A stretch of DNA of 64,000 nucleotides from Bog-473 sp963783245 (GCA_963783245.1 CAWAMS010000007.1:124001-188000), one strand, 5' to 3'; positions 9,379 to 17,930 are shown, numbered from the stretch's first letter. The notes: a model not told the origin generated them from the sequence alone. Numbers and translations: made by a program.

Positions 9379-9617
9379 TGCAGCGACCGCACGATGTCCT
9401 CGATTCGTACTGCCGGGAGGCCGGACTCTCCCGTGGGGAGTTGTGGCTGCGCTACTTCGAGCTGGGCGGCATGTGCGCCGCGTTCGAACTCGAGGCATTC
9501 CTGGAGGGTCTCGAGGTTCCGAGCGTGTACGACCACGACGTCATCGCTCTGGCGATCAACGAGCGGTTGGTCGAACTCGGCGGGCGTGCCGTCGTGCCCT
9601 ATCTGCACGACGGTTGA
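9375..9617 (+). CDS. 80-residue conserved hypothetical protein coupled to the ANTAR regulator
   Basis: Small acidic soluble protein (MMQRPHDVLDSYCREAGLSR at its start; ELWLRYFELGGMCAAFELEA in the middle). The ATG overlaps the stop of the STAS-GAF-ANTAR gene (ATGA), so the two are translated together. I do not recognise a named domain. The pattern W-L-R-Y-F-E-L-G-G looks like a conserved core, and position next to an ANTAR protein suggests a partner or modulator. It ends directly against the convergent PRC-barrel-like gene. Confidence 0.65.
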   Translation: MMQRPHDVLDSYCREAGLSRGELWLRYFELGGMCAAFELEAFLEGLEVPSVYDHDVIALAINERLVELGGRAVVPYLHDG

Positions 9618-9975
9618 CTACTCGAGTTCCTTCCAGTGCTCGCGCCCGAAGAGGCGCCCGAAGCGAGCGGTCAAGGACGGGCCCTTCGTCGCGCGCCGTG
9701 TCCGGATGGAGAACGAGCGTTCCCTTTGGGGCAGGCAACGCAGCCGCTTCCTGATCCGTAATAGTCGTGTGCACCAGCGTGGTGGTGATGTCCGTCACTT
9801 GGTCACGATCGACGAACCGAAGTCCATCCTTCGTCTTCACCGCGATGCCGTCGAACAGGTCGAGTTCAGGGACCTGCAGCACGTGCTCGACTGTGCCGAA
9901 CTCCACGCCGGTCGAGCTGAGCACGGCGGTGCCGACTGACAAGGCCAAGTAGGAAATCGGGCGTCCTTCGTCCAT
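9618..9975 (-). CDS. PRC-barrel-like small protein, one frameshift
   Basis: About 118 residues. The N-terminus ISYLALSVGTAVLSSTGVEF, then GTVEHVLQVPELDLFDGIAV and RFVDRDQVTDI resemble the PRC-barrel fold found in small actinobacterial proteins. Near 9680 a one-base shift gives the ending TARFGRLFGREHWKELE and a stop at 9618; without it the frame runs on into low-complexity arginine-rich sequence. The corrected stop abuts the stop of the convergent 80-residue gene. Function unknown. The frameshift is probably an assembly error. Confidence 0.65.
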
Positions 9976-10053
9976 TGGTCGACCTCTCTTCTGTCGCTGA
10001 CAACATTAGTCAGCGTGCCATCGCACCCGAATGGGTACCGATATGGGGCCGGG

Positions 10054-11327
10054 TCATGCGTCGGTGAGCCACGCCAGTGCGAGCGCGGCGCTCCAGGAGA
10101 AGGCCTGGCCCCCGATGCCGGTGCCGTCGCGCGGGTCGTAGTACTCCGAGAAGCCCGTGTTCGACGAGCCGGCGGGTGCCGGTGCGCAGCGCGGCCGCCC
10201 GGTCGGCGAAACCGGCCCGGTCGAGCCCGTCGGCGACCAGCCAGTTGGTGAGCACCCAGACCGGCCCCCGCCAATAGCGGATCGGGTCGAACGACGGGTC
10301 ATCGGGTTGGGACGTGGGGATCGCAGAGGGCAGTGCGACGCGCCACGAGTCGACCCGCTCCATCATTCGCTCCACGTGCGACGCGGAGATTCCGGCCCAG
10401 AGGGCAATGAGGCCCGTCGACGGTGGCGGGACCGACCGGACGCCGGGCCAGGGTGTCGTAGGGGCGGTACCACCCGAGCTCTTCGTCCCACAGCGCGTCG
10501 AGCCCCACCCGCAGCGCCTCGGCCACGGCCACGGTGTGGCGTCCGTCGATGCCCGCGGCGACAGCGGCTGCGGCGGCGTCTGCTCGCGGCGCGAGCGGCG
10601 ATGGCGGTGAACCCCGGGTCCTCGACAGCGAAAGGACTGTCGGCCGCTTGTCGTTCGGAATCCCACCCCGCAGCCCGCAACGCATCGACGATCCCGAGAT
10701 AGTGCCGGTACTCGCGCGAGGAAGGTCGCTGATCGGCCGACACGGTCGCGACATCACGCCGCTCGATGTGCTCGTTGCCGACTTCTGGAACGACGGACAG
10801 CGGCTCGTCCCACGAGGGCGAGTTGTCCATGCCGGACTCCCAGGGGTGGACGATCAACGCGCCGCCGTGCGGGCCCGTTCGCGCCCGTTCGATCCAGGAC
10901 AGCCACGCGTCGAGGTGCGGCCAGAGCGAACGAAAGGAGGAAAGGGCCCGCGCCCGATCCGGGTCACGCGGCGAAGAGCCGGGCGGCAGCGCTCACCGGG
11001 AGCGGAGGCTGCGTCAGCCCGGTGGTCGGCGGGATTCCGTCCGGTGGCCCACACCTCGGGTCCGGGAAAATAGCCGTCGTCCTCGCGCCAGAACACGATG
11101 TGGGGCACCATGCCCGTGGGCCATTGCGCCGAGAAGAGCCGCTCGAGCTCCTGCCACGCTCTGTCCCAGCGACCGGCGGCGGCCCACCCCAGGGCGATGG
11201 GGCCGGAGTCCCAACACCACTGGAAGGGATAGAGGCCCTCGGCCGGGATGGTGTAGCCGTCCCGGTGGTTCCGCTCCAGGACGGCACGCGCGAGCCGGCG
11301 AAGTTCGGTGTCGCCGGCGGGGCTCAA
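10054..11327 (-). CDS. MGH1/GH63-like glycoside hydrolase, about five frameshifts
   Basis: Six-hairpin glycosidase related to the mannosylglycerate/glucosylglycerate hydrolase (MGH1) and GH63 group. Readable blocks in order are GYTIPAEGLYPFQWCWDSG, WPTGMVPHIVFWREDDGYFP, DAWLSWIERARTG with VHPWESGMDNSPSWDEPL, LWDEELGWYRPYDTLARRPV, DPIRYWRGPVWVLTNWLVADG and YYDPRDGTGIGGQAFSWSAA. They lie in different frames, with breaks near 11030, 10970, 10600, 10420 and 10165. The start is taken as TTG at 11327 overlapping the amidohydrolase stop (TTGA). About 424 residues if repaired, normal for the family. Five breaks is the highest density in the window, so a true pseudogene cannot be excluded. Confidence 0.7.
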
Positions 11328-12526
11328 CCCAAGCGGTAGAGCTTCTTCCCGTTGTCGGCGAGGATTTTGGTGCGGGACTCGGGCCGCAGCGTCGCCATCG
11401 CCTCGTGCACGTGCTCGAGCGGGTTCGGCCACAGGCTGGTCGGGTGGGGGAAGTCGGTCTCGAACATGATGTTGTCCTCGCCGACCTTGTCCACCAGCTC
11501 CTGGAGGTGGCCGCGGCCCGTCTCGAACCACATGGTGGCCCACCAGTTGGACTTGAAGTACTCCGAGGGTGGCCGGCCGAGCTGGGCCGCCTGGACAGGA
11601 GCGTTCTCGGGCAGCTCCCAGTCCATGGTCTCGAGAATGAAGGGCACCCAACCGATCCCGCTCTCCACCGACACCATCTTGAGCTTCGGGTGGCGGTCGA
11701 AGAGGCCGGAGAAGATCGTGTTGATGACGACCCTGGCATTGCCGATGAAGAGCATGGAGCCGCCGATTGCGGGCTTTACGTGCTCATCCTGGGACTCCCA
11801 GAAGTACTGGCCGAAGAAGTTCATGGCCGTCAGGCTCGAGCCGATGTGGAAGTGCACCGGGAGCTCCAGGTCGGCACAGACCTCCCAGAGGGGGTCCCAC
11901 GCCCGGTTGGCCAGGTCCGGTGAACCGAGGTCCTGGGGGTCCGAGGTCATGTTCACGCCGCGCAGACCAAGTTCGGAGACACGCTGGGCCTCGCGCACGC
12001 ACCCCTCGATGTCCCAGGCCGGGAGGATCGGCATGGGCAGCAGGCGGTTGTTGGTCCTGCTCTGGATTTCGGCCCGTGAGTCGTTGAAGATCTCGACGGC
12101 CAGGCGCCGCAGGACCGGGTCCTTGACCCCGGCCAGGGCCTGCCCGCCCAGACCGAGGGCGTTGGGGTAGAGCACCTGGTGCTGGATGCCCATGCGATCG
12201 AGGATCTCGAGGCGGGCGTCGATGTCCCAGGCAGCCACGTGGGCCTTCTCGAAGTCCCACTCGACCATCGAATCGAGGAACGGGTGCTTGGCGCCCGCCT
12301 TGTCGATGGTGCTGCCGCCGCCGGCCTTGCCGACGACCTCCCCCTCGATGACCCATTGGCGCAGGCCGTCGATCCGCTCGACATGGAGGATCTCGTCCTT
12401 GTATTTGGCGGGTGCCCGCGACGTCCACAGGTCGTCGACGTCGGTGAGGTGGGAGTCGGCGTCCAGGACCGCGAGTGCCTTGGGCGCTTCCGAAGCGGTG
12501 TCGGGCGCTTCCGAGGTGATGGTCAT
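11324..12526 (-). CDS. Amidohydrolase (amidohydrolase_2, TIM-barrel metal-dependent hydrolase)
   Basis: 400-residue TIM-barrel metal hydrolase of the amidohydrolase-2 group (ACMSD/decarboxylase-like). Landmarks: LAVLDADSHLTDVDDLW, with D-x-H metal ligands near residue 25; PVHFHIGSSLTAMNF (His ligand); and FETDFPHPTSLWPNPL with the catalytic Asp. The start at 12526 (MTITSEAP) is set by AGGAGG located 8 bases upstream; the frame stays open further but without a ribosome site. Its stop overlaps the TTG start of the glycosidase. A 19-bp direct repeat lies just before the ribosome site. Substrate unknown; these enzymes are numerous in Acidimicrobiia. Confidence 0.85.
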   Translation of the reverse strand: MTITSEAPDTASEAPKALAVLDADSHLTDVDDLWTSRAPAKYKDEILHVERIDGLRQWVIEGEVVGKAGGGSTIDKAGAKHPFLDSMVEWDFEKAHVAAWDIDARLEILDRMGIQHQVLYPNALGLGGQALAGVKDPVLRRLAVEIFNDSRAEIQSRTNNRLLPMPILPAWDIEGCVREAQRVSELGLRGVNMTSDPQDLGSPDLANRAWDPLWEVCADLELPVHFHIGSSLTAMNFFGQYFWESQDEHVKPAIGGSMLFIGNARVVINTIFSGLFDRHPKLKMVSVESGIGWVPFILETMDWELPENAPVQAAQLGRPPSEYFKSNWWATMWFETGRGHLQELVDKVGEDNIMFETDFPHPTSLWPNPLEHVHEAMATLRPESRTKILADNGKKLYRLG

Positions 12527-12538
12527 CGGGCATTCCTC

Positions 12539-12575
12539 CTCATGGAACTGAGACTGGCTCATGGAACTGAGACTG
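12539..12575 (-). repeat. Tandem direct repeat (2 x 18 bp, 19-bp period) before amidohydrolase ribosome site
   Basis: CTCATGGAACTGAGACTG occurs at 12539-12556 and again at 12558-12575 without mismatch. Read on the gene's strand each unit contains the small dyad CTCA-N6-TGAG. Position directly upstream of the AGGAGG suggests an operator or a leader duplication. Confidence 0.6.
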
Positions 12576-12723
12576 TGCGGGCGCTGCTGCGCGCCCTTCT
12601 CCTGGGATGTTACCGGATCGGAGCACGGTTGTTTTCGGTAGATTCCAAGGCTACCCCATTCAGTCACCGGAAAACATCGTTCTGCCGGTGCAACTCCACC
12701 TCCCCCCGAGTGGAGCGCCGGGG

Positions 12724-12927
12724 TCACTCCGCCTGCGGATCCTTCTTCGGACGGCCGCGTCTCGGGATGGGCCGGGGGGATGTTCCTCGCCCGGCATCGC
12801 TGAGCGCCCGCCGGAGGAGGAACTCGATCTGGGCGTTGGTGCTCCGCAGCTCGTCCGCGGCCCACCGGGCCAGGGCGTCGTGGACGGACGGGTCGAGCCG
12901 CAGCAGGATGCTCTTGCGCTCGGCCAC
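12724..12927 (-). CDS. Ribbon-helix-helix (Arc/HicB-like) DNA-binding protein
   Basis: 67-residue protein. The strand-helix-helix core is KSILLRLDPSVHDALARWAA followed by DELRSTNAQIEFLLRRALSD, typical of Arc-family RHH proteins; the tail is basic (RRGRPKK). It begins 18 bases after the SPFH gene on the same strand, an arrangement I recall from other Actinomycetota. It probably regulates the SPFH unit; the perfect palindrome upstream of the SPFH gene is the obvious candidate site. No toxin gene is next to it, so it is not part of a visible toxin-antitoxin pair. Confidence 0.8.
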   Translation of the reverse strand: MAERKSILLRLDPSVHDALARWAADELRSTNAQIEFLLRRALSDAGRGTSPRPIPRRGRPKKDPQAE

Positions 12928-12945
12928 TCTCGGATCAGGACCGGC

Positions 12946-13848
12946 TTACTGGTACAGCGAGCCGGTGTTGACGATCGGCTGGGTGCCCCGGTCGCCGCAG
13001 AGGACGACCAGGAGGTTCGAGACCATGGCGGCCTTGCGTTCCTCGTCCAGTTCGACGATGCCCTCGTCGGCCAGCCGGCCGAGCGCCATCTGGACCATGC
13101 CGACCGCACCATCGACGATCCGCGAACGTGCGGCAATGACGGCGCCCGCCTGTTGGCGCTGCAGCATCACCTGCGCGATCTCGGGCGCGTAGGACAGCCG
13201 CGTGATGCGGGCTTCGATGACGTCCACGCCCGCCGGGATGACCCGGGCCGCGATCTCGGCGGCGAGTTGGCCCGCGACCTCGTCGGTGTGGTCCCGCAGG
13301 GAGAGTGCGCGGCTGTCCGCGTTGTCGTACGGGTGGCCATTGGCGACATGCCGGAGCGCGGTCTCGCTCTGCGTGTCGACGAAGGCGACGAAATCCTCGA
13401 CGCCGTACGTGGCGCGGGCGGTGTCGCGCACCTGCCAGACGACGACCGCGGCGATCTCTATCGGGTTGCCGTCAGCGTCGTTGACCTTCACCGTCGGCGT
13501 CTCTTTGTTGCGGATCCGCACCGACACCCTTCGGCGTACGGCGAAGAGGTTCACCCAGCGCAAGCCGGTTCTGCGCACCGTGCCCCGGTAGCCACCGAAG
13601 AGCTGCACGACGCGGACTTCGCCGGGCTTGATTGCGGTGAGCCCGACCAGGCCACCGGTCCCGAGCACGAACAGCGCCACGGCGGTCCAGACCTCGGCCG
13701 TTCCGCCCGCCCGGGCCAGCAGGATGCCACCCACATACGCCGCGAGCGATCCGATCAGGACGGCGATGCCCGGACCCGAGCCCAGTTCCCGCTCCTCGAC
13801 CGAGCTCAGGAGCCCGGGTGCCTGCATGTTTTCTGGTGCTGTCCCCAT
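12946..13848 (-). CDS. SPFH (stomatin/prohibitin-like) membrane protein
   Basis: 300-residue protein with two N-terminal membrane segments (about residues 26-46 and 53-72), then the SPFH/band-7 domain: KPGEVRVVQLFGGYRGTVRR, VSVRIRNKETPTVKVNDADG, AAVVVWQVRDTARATYGVED and VIPAGVDVIEARITRLSYAP. The C-terminal helix QRQQAGAVIAARSRIVDGAV is the usual coiled region. SPFH proteins form large membrane-associated rings or microdomains. Cotranscribed with the RHH protein downstream. A 16-bp palindrome lies 49 bases before its start. Confidence 0.88.
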   Translation of the reverse strand: MGTAPENMQAPGLLSSVEERELGSGPGIAVLIGSLAAYVGGILLARAGGTAEVWTAVALFVLGTGGLVGLTAIKPGEVRVVQLFGGYRGTVRRTGLRWVNLFAVRRRVSVRIRNKETPTVKVNDADGNPIEIAAVVVWQVRDTARATYGVEDFVAFVDTQSETALRHVANGHPYDNADSRALSLRDHTDEVAGQLAAEIAARVIPAGVDVIEARITRLSYAPEIAQVMLQRQQAGAVIAARSRIVDGAVGMVQMALGRLADEGIVELDEERKAAMVSNLLVVLCGDRGTQPIVNTGSLYQ

Positions 13849-13896
13849 GGGGATACCTCCTCAGCCCTGGAGCACCCGGAGAACCGAGCGTCTATC

Positions 13897-13912
13897 AAAG
13901 TGATATCACTTT
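13897..13912. promoter_or_regulatory. Perfect palindrome AAAGTGATATCACTTT upstream of SPFH gene
   Basis: 16-bp perfect palindrome in the intergenic region between the SPFH gene (start 13848) and the divergent deacylase (start 14031). Its size and position fit an operator for a dimeric or tetrameric regulator; the cotranscribed RHH protein is the nearest candidate. It could overlap the SPFH promoter. Confidence 0.6.
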
Positions 13913-14030
13913 TTCCCCCGTCTGTAAAGGGCGGGTCGCACAGTGCGCCGGACGATCGGGCAGACTGACCACATGGGCCGGTCCGGTCCCCGTCGTGACC
14001 CGATTCGGCTCGCCCGGAAGGAGCCACACC

Positions 14031-15713
14031 ATGAGCATCGACCTCGTCATCAGGGGCGGCAGGGTGATAGATGGCACCGGGGGCGCAAGCCTGACGGCGG
14101 ATGTCGCGGTCGACGGCGGGGTGATCACGGGGATCGGCGTGATCGAGGAACAGGGTCGGCGGGAAATCGAGGCGCACGGGCTGCTCGTCTGTCCCGGCTT
14201 CATCGATGGCCATGCCCACATGGATGCCCAGATCTTCTGGGACCCACTGGCCACGCCGGTCTCCATGCACGGGGTCACCACCCTCGTGATGGGGAATTGC
14301 GGTTTCACGCTCGCCCCCGTCCAGTCGGGCCTGGAGGAGCTCGCCATCCGGAGCATCGAGCGGGCCGAGGACATTTCCCGCGGCGACCTCGAGATCGGGG
14401 TCCCCTGGGGTTGGCGCACCTTTGCCGACTATCTCGATGCCGTGGATGCCACACCCAAGGCGGTGAACCTGGCCGGATACGTCGGGCATTCGGCGCTGCG
14501 CACGTTCGTGATGGGGGAGCGGGCATACCACGATCCGGCGACCGAGGACGATCTCGAGCGCATGGGCCAGGAGCTGACCGCGGCCATGGCGGCCGGAGCC
14601 GTCGGGTTCTCAACCTCGCAGATCTCCCAGCACCGGACCATGGCCGATGAGCCCGTCGCCAGCTATATCGGCGGGTGGGACGAGGTCGAGCATCTGACGC
14701 GCGTGCTCGGCCGTACCCACGCGGGGGTGCTCCAACTGGCCACCCTGATGGCCGAACCGGAGAATCAGGAGCACCTTCTCAACCTGGCCCTCGTCGGCGG
14801 CCGCCCGGTGCACCAGGGATGCATCTACAAGGCGGACCAACCGGAGGGCTTCCGGTCCAGTCTCGCTTTTCTCGACCATGCGGCGGACCAGGGCGCGCGC
14901 ATCATCGGCCAGGCACACGTGCGGCCGTTGGTCAACGTCATCGGGTTCAAGGTCGGGCTCCCGTTCGATCTTCTGCCGACCTGGCGCGAGCTCCGGCGAC
15001 GGCCCCTGTCCGAGCAGCGACTCGTCCTGGAGGACCCCGGGCGTCGCAGCGTCCTCGTCGACGAGGCACTGCACGGCCCGTACGTCACGAGCAAGGTCGT
15101 GGTCGAGGTGCAGGCCCGTCTCCCCGACTACGAAGCACTGCGGGTGCTCGAGTCACCGACGGAGCCGAATCCCTCAGTGGCGGATCTGGCACGCGCCCGG
15201 GGAACGAGCCCCGTCGACGTCATGATCGATCTGTCGCTGGCCGCTGACTTCGAGCAGTACTTCACCCAGCCCTTCGCCAATCAGGACGAGAATGCAGTGG
15301 AGATGATCCTGCGCCATCCGCGCACGATCATCGCCCAGTCCGATTCGGGGGCACACGTCTCGCAACTCATGGACAGCTCCATCCCGACGCATTTCCTCGC
15401 GCACTGGGTGCGGGAGCGGCAGGCGTTCAGCTGGGAGGAGGGCATCCACATGTTGACCGGGCGGCCCGCCCGCGAATGGGGCCTCGGTCAACGCGGCCAC
15501 GTCGCAGAGGGTCGTGCGGCCGACCTCGTCGTGATTGACCCCGAGACCGTCGGGCCCAAGCTTCCCTACGCACGCGCAGACCTTCCTGCGGGTGGCACGC
15601 GCCTCGTCCAGGAGGCGGACGGGATCTACGCCACGGTGGTGGGCGGCGAACTCACCAGCTTGGAGGGAAAGCCGACCGAGGCCCGCCCCGGTCGGCTCAT
15701 CCGGCGTTCCTGA
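14031..15713 (+). CDS. N-acyl-D-amino-acid deacylase family amidohydrolase
   Basis: 560-residue metal-dependent hydrolase of the D-aminoacylase group. The N-terminal small beta domain (SIDLVIRGGRVIDGTGG) leads into VCPGFIDGHAHMDAQIFWDP with the H-x-H metal pair. GVTTLVMGNCGFTLAPV carries the family's conserved Cys ligand, and SDSGAHVSQLMD carries the catalytic Asp. The ending AEGRAADLVVIDPETVGP is the returning beta domain. The start is at 14031, with a GGAAGGAG site upstream. Predicted to cleave N-acyl amino acids or related cyclic amides. A paralogue is at 33009-34728; there also the deacylase is next to an amidohydrolase_2 gene, but the real substrate is not evident. Confidence 0.85.
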   Translation: MSIDLVIRGGRVIDGTGGASLTADVAVDGGVITGIGVIEEQGRREIEAHGLLVCPGFIDGHAHMDAQIFWDPLATPVSMHGVTTLVMGNCGFTLAPVQSGLEELAIRSIERAEDISRGDLEIGVPWGWRTFADYLDAVDATPKAVNLAGYVGHSALRTFVMGERAYHDPATEDDLERMGQELTAAMAAGAVGFSTSQISQHRTMADEPVASYIGGWDEVEHLTRVLGRTHAGVLQLATLMAEPENQEHLLNLALVGGRPVHQGCIYKADQPEGFRSSLAFLDHAADQGARIIGQAHVRPLVNVIGFKVGLPFDLLPTWRELRRRPLSEQRLVLEDPGRRSVLVDEALHGPYVTSKVVVEVQARLPDYEALRVLESPTEPNPSVADLARARGTSPVDVMIDLSLAADFEQYFTQPFANQDENAVEMILRHPRTIIAQSDSGAHVSQLMDSSIPTHFLAHWVRERQAFSWEEGIHMLTGRPAREWGLGQRGHVAEGRAADLVVIDPETVGPKLPYARADLPAGGTRLVQEADGIYATVVGGELTSLEGKPTEARPGRLIRRS

Positions 15714-15865
15714 CCAGTCGAGGTTCCTTCGGCGAGGCCGCTCACCACGGAGATCCCGCTTGCGGAAGGCTCGCGTCCCCGGATCAGGCCGTAGTACGGT
15801 CGGAGGCCGATGCGAAGCGAGCGGCGGCCTCGTCATGGATACGGCGGCGACCGGAAGCGGGAGAC

Positions 15866-16978
15866 GTGTCGGTGAGCTCGCATCCGCCCGGGCGGTCCGG
15901 GTTCATCCGCAGGGCGATCTCTCAACCGGTGGCTTCGGTGGCGGAGGTCGTCATGCCGGCCATCGTCGACGCCGTCGACATCGACGAGACGCTCGGGCGG
16001 GTCGACGTCAACGAACTCCTCGCACACATCGACCTCCAGGTACTCATAGAGAGGCTCGACCTCAATCAGATACTCGACGAGGTCGACCTCAACGCGCTCA
16101 TCGACCGGATAGGGATCGAGCAGTTGCTCGAGCGCATCGACCTCAACGCGTTGCTCGTGAACGTCGACCTGAACCAACTCCTCGAGCGGGTCGACATCAA
16201 CGCCCTGGTGGACCGGGTGGATGTCAACGCCATCATGGACGATGTCGACATCAGTGCCTTCACGGGAAAGATCAGTTCAGCCGTGACGCACGGCACCCAG
16301 AGTTTTCTCCGGTCCATGCTCGACCTGGTGCGGCGCCAGGTGGTCGGCCTCGACATGGTCATCCTCCGTTTCAGCGACGGGATGCTCCGGCGACAACCTG
16401 GAGCACTCCAGCTCGGGCCGGAGCGCCTGATCCCCGCCGGAGAGGGTGAGTCGAGCGCGAAGGTGAGCGGTCGGTATGCCGGGCCGGTGAGCCGCCTGCT
16501 CGCGTTCGGTCTCGATCTACTGCTGATCTTCGCCTTCTTCGCCCTGGGGACCTCCATCCTGAACTACCTGGTCCGGCTCCTCACCGGGGACGTCCTCGAT
16601 CACGGGAGTACCAACGGCGTCTGGTGGGCCATCGCACTGGCTGTCTGGGCCTTCGCCTACTACTGGATCGGGCCGGCCGTCGCCGGCCGGACTCTCGGCA
16701 TGGCGTTTTTCGGGCTGCGCGTCGTCGCCACGGATGGTGCAGCGATCGGTGGAGGGCAATCGTTCGTGCGGGTCCTGACGTTGCCGCTGAGCGTCATCCT
16801 GCTCGGCATAGGCCTGTTCATGGCCGTCCTCGGCCGGCAGCGCAAGGCCCTGCACGACGACATCGCGAAAACCTGCGTCGTCTACGACTGGGGCGAGCGG
16901 CCGGCGGAGATGCCGGCGCCGCTGACGAAATGGCTGGCCGGACGCGGGGCCATCGAGTACAAAGCACAACCGGAGTGA
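15866..16978 (+). CDS. RDD family membrane protein with eleven 9-residue repeats
   Basis: 370 residues starting at GTG. Residues 37-135 are eleven exact 9-residue units of the pattern [VIL]D[VLI][ND]xL[LI]xx, for example LDLNQILDE, VDLNALIDR, IDLNALLVN and VDLNQLLER. An amphipathic segment follows, then the RDD domain: GPVSRLLAFGLDLLLIFAFF (first helix with R and D), YYWIGPAVAGRTLGMAFFGL, and RVLTLPLSVILLG with the last helix, ending RKALHDDIAKTCVVY. RDD domains are small membrane modules often linked to transport or protein export; the function here is unknown. Convergent with the K+ channel gene. Confidence 0.85.
   Translation: MSVSSHPPGRSGFIRRAISQPVASVAEVVMPAIVDAVDIDETLGRVDVNELLAHIDLQVLIERLDLNQILDEVDLNALIDRIGIEQLLERIDLNALLVNVDLNQLLERVDINALVDRVDVNAIMDDVDISAFTGKISSAVTHGTQSFLRSMLDLVRRQVVGLDMVILRFSDGMLRRQPGALQLGPERLIPAGEGESSAKVSGRYAGPVSRLLAFGLDLLLIFAFFALGTSILNYLVRLLTGDVLDHGSTNGVWWAIALAVWAFAYYWIGPAVAGRTLGMAFFGLRVVATDGAAIGGGQSFVRVLTLPLSVILLGIGLFMAVLGRQRKALHDDIAKTCVVYDWGERPAEMPAPLTKWLAGRGAIEYKAQPE
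15974..16270 (+). repeat. Coding region of eleven 27-bp (9-residue) repeats
   Basis: Eleven back-to-back 9-codon units with no insertion or gap. At protein level Asp at position 2, Leu/Ile at 3 and a hydrophobic residue at 7 are nearly invariant. At DNA level the copies are diverged, so this is an old, selected protein repeat rather than a recent slippage product. Confidence 0.85.
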
Positions 16979-16981
16979 CTG

Positions 16982-17007
16982 ACGCACCCGCCTGAGGCGG
17001 TGGGCGT
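16982..17007. terminator. Hairpin between convergent RDD and K+ channel genes
   Basis: ACGC/GCGT outer arms and an inner CCGCC-TGA-GGCGG stem with a small bulge, lying exactly between two convergent stop codons. GC-rich without a T-run; probably a bidirectional terminator. Confidence 0.45.
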
Positions 17008-17014
17008 CCAGCTT

Positions 17015-17743
17015 CTACTCAGTATCGAAGGACGTCCGCGGTTCGACCGGAGCCTGCGGCTGCATGAGCCGCCGCGATGACTTGAGATTCGTGATGAGGA
17101 CCGCCACGACGGTCACCAGGTAGATCTGCCCGAACATGGCTTCGAGAACGGCCAGTGCCCTCTCCAGTCCGCCCACCGCAGTCAGGTCCCCGTAGCCGAC
17201 CGTCGTCAAGGTGACGAAGCTGAAGTACAAGAAGTCCGACGTCGTGCCCTTGTCGGTCTGCGCGAAGAACGGATGGGATGTCGCCGCTTGGATGGTGAGC
17301 TCTATGAACGCCCACAACATCCCGGCCAGGACGTAGATGCTCAGGGCCGCCAGAATTGTCCTCCCGTCGATGATTCCCCGCTGCACCACGCCCCGGACGA
17401 TCGCCACCGGCGCGGCCAGGACCAGGAGTGCGCTCACCCCGTAGGCGATCGCCTCTTCGCTCGAATAGCCGCCGGCGATCGCGAAGATCACTGCCGCCAA
17501 GCCGCCGACAAGCACGATCACGGTGGCATAGAACGCCACCCTGCCGCTGCGCGCCGCGAGTACTGCGGCGAGAAGCGTCGCCCCCATGAGCGTCATGCCC
17601 AAGAGCGGCACCCATCGCCCGGTGGGTGGGGCCGACGCCAGGAAGACATAGGTCAGGATCAGCAGGACGAAGACCCCGCCGAACCGGTAGCCGGGGACAC
17701 GTCCTTCGATCCGGCCGTACAGGGACTGAGCAAGACCGGGCAT
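17015..17743 (-). CDS. Two-pore-helix type potassium channel protein
   Basis: 242-residue membrane protein. Several hydrophobic helices (about residues 22-38, 45-65, 70-92, 97-120, 128-152) precede the pore: SDFLYFSFVTLTTVGYGDLT with selectivity filter TVGYGD, then the last helix (AVLEAMFGQIYLVTVVAVLI). The single filter implies a homotetramer. No RCK or cyclic-nucleotide domain follows; the C-terminus is a short soluble tail. Start chosen at 17743, where AGGAAGG is nine bases upstream; ATG at 17752 would lie against that site. Likely a simple K+ leak or volume channel. Confidence 0.85.
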   Translation of the reverse strand: MPGLAQSLYGRIEGRVPGYRFGGVFVLLILTYVFLASAPPTGRWVPLLGMTLMGATLLAAVLAARSGRVAFYATVIVLVGGLAAVIFAIAGGYSSEEAIAYGVSALLVLAAPVAIVRGVVQRGIIDGRTILAALSIYVLAGMLWAFIELTIQAATSHPFFAQTDKGTTSDFLYFSFVTLTTVGYGDLTAVGGLERALAVLEAMFGQIYLVTVVAVLITNLKSSRRLMQPQAPVEPRTSFDTE

Positions 17744-17808
17744 GGTCCTCATCCTTCCTCTCGCCTCGCTGCGCAGCTTCGATGCGACGAGGCCGGCAGA
17801 CGATACGT

Positions 17809-17831
17809 CGGTGGTATCGATCGATCCACCG
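17809..17831. promoter_or_regulatory. Inverted repeat CGGTGG-N11-CCACCG in divergent promoter region
   Basis: Perfect 6-bp arms around an AT-richer centre (TATCGATCGAT), between the K+ channel gene and the DUF6325-like gene. A possible operator for either; no regulator is adjacent. Confidence 0.35.
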
Positions 17832-17930
17832 TGCGCAACAATAGGGTTTGTACCTGCACCGCATCGGGCTTGGCGTGCCATCAGAATCAGTGCAACAATC
17901 GCCATGGAGTCGTGTACAAGGAGGAGCAGC

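Noticed and set aside
12527..12865. N-terminal extension of the amidohydrolase (113 extra codons)
   Set aside because: The added sequence is low-complexity and the AGGAGG site fits the internal start at 12526.
12724..12927. RHH protein considered as an antitoxin of a toxin-antitoxin pair
   Set aside because: No toxin-like gene adjacent; it follows an SPFH gene as a probable regulator.
15974..16270. Repeat tract considered as minisatellite
   Set aside because: DNA copies are too diverged; repetition is at protein level.
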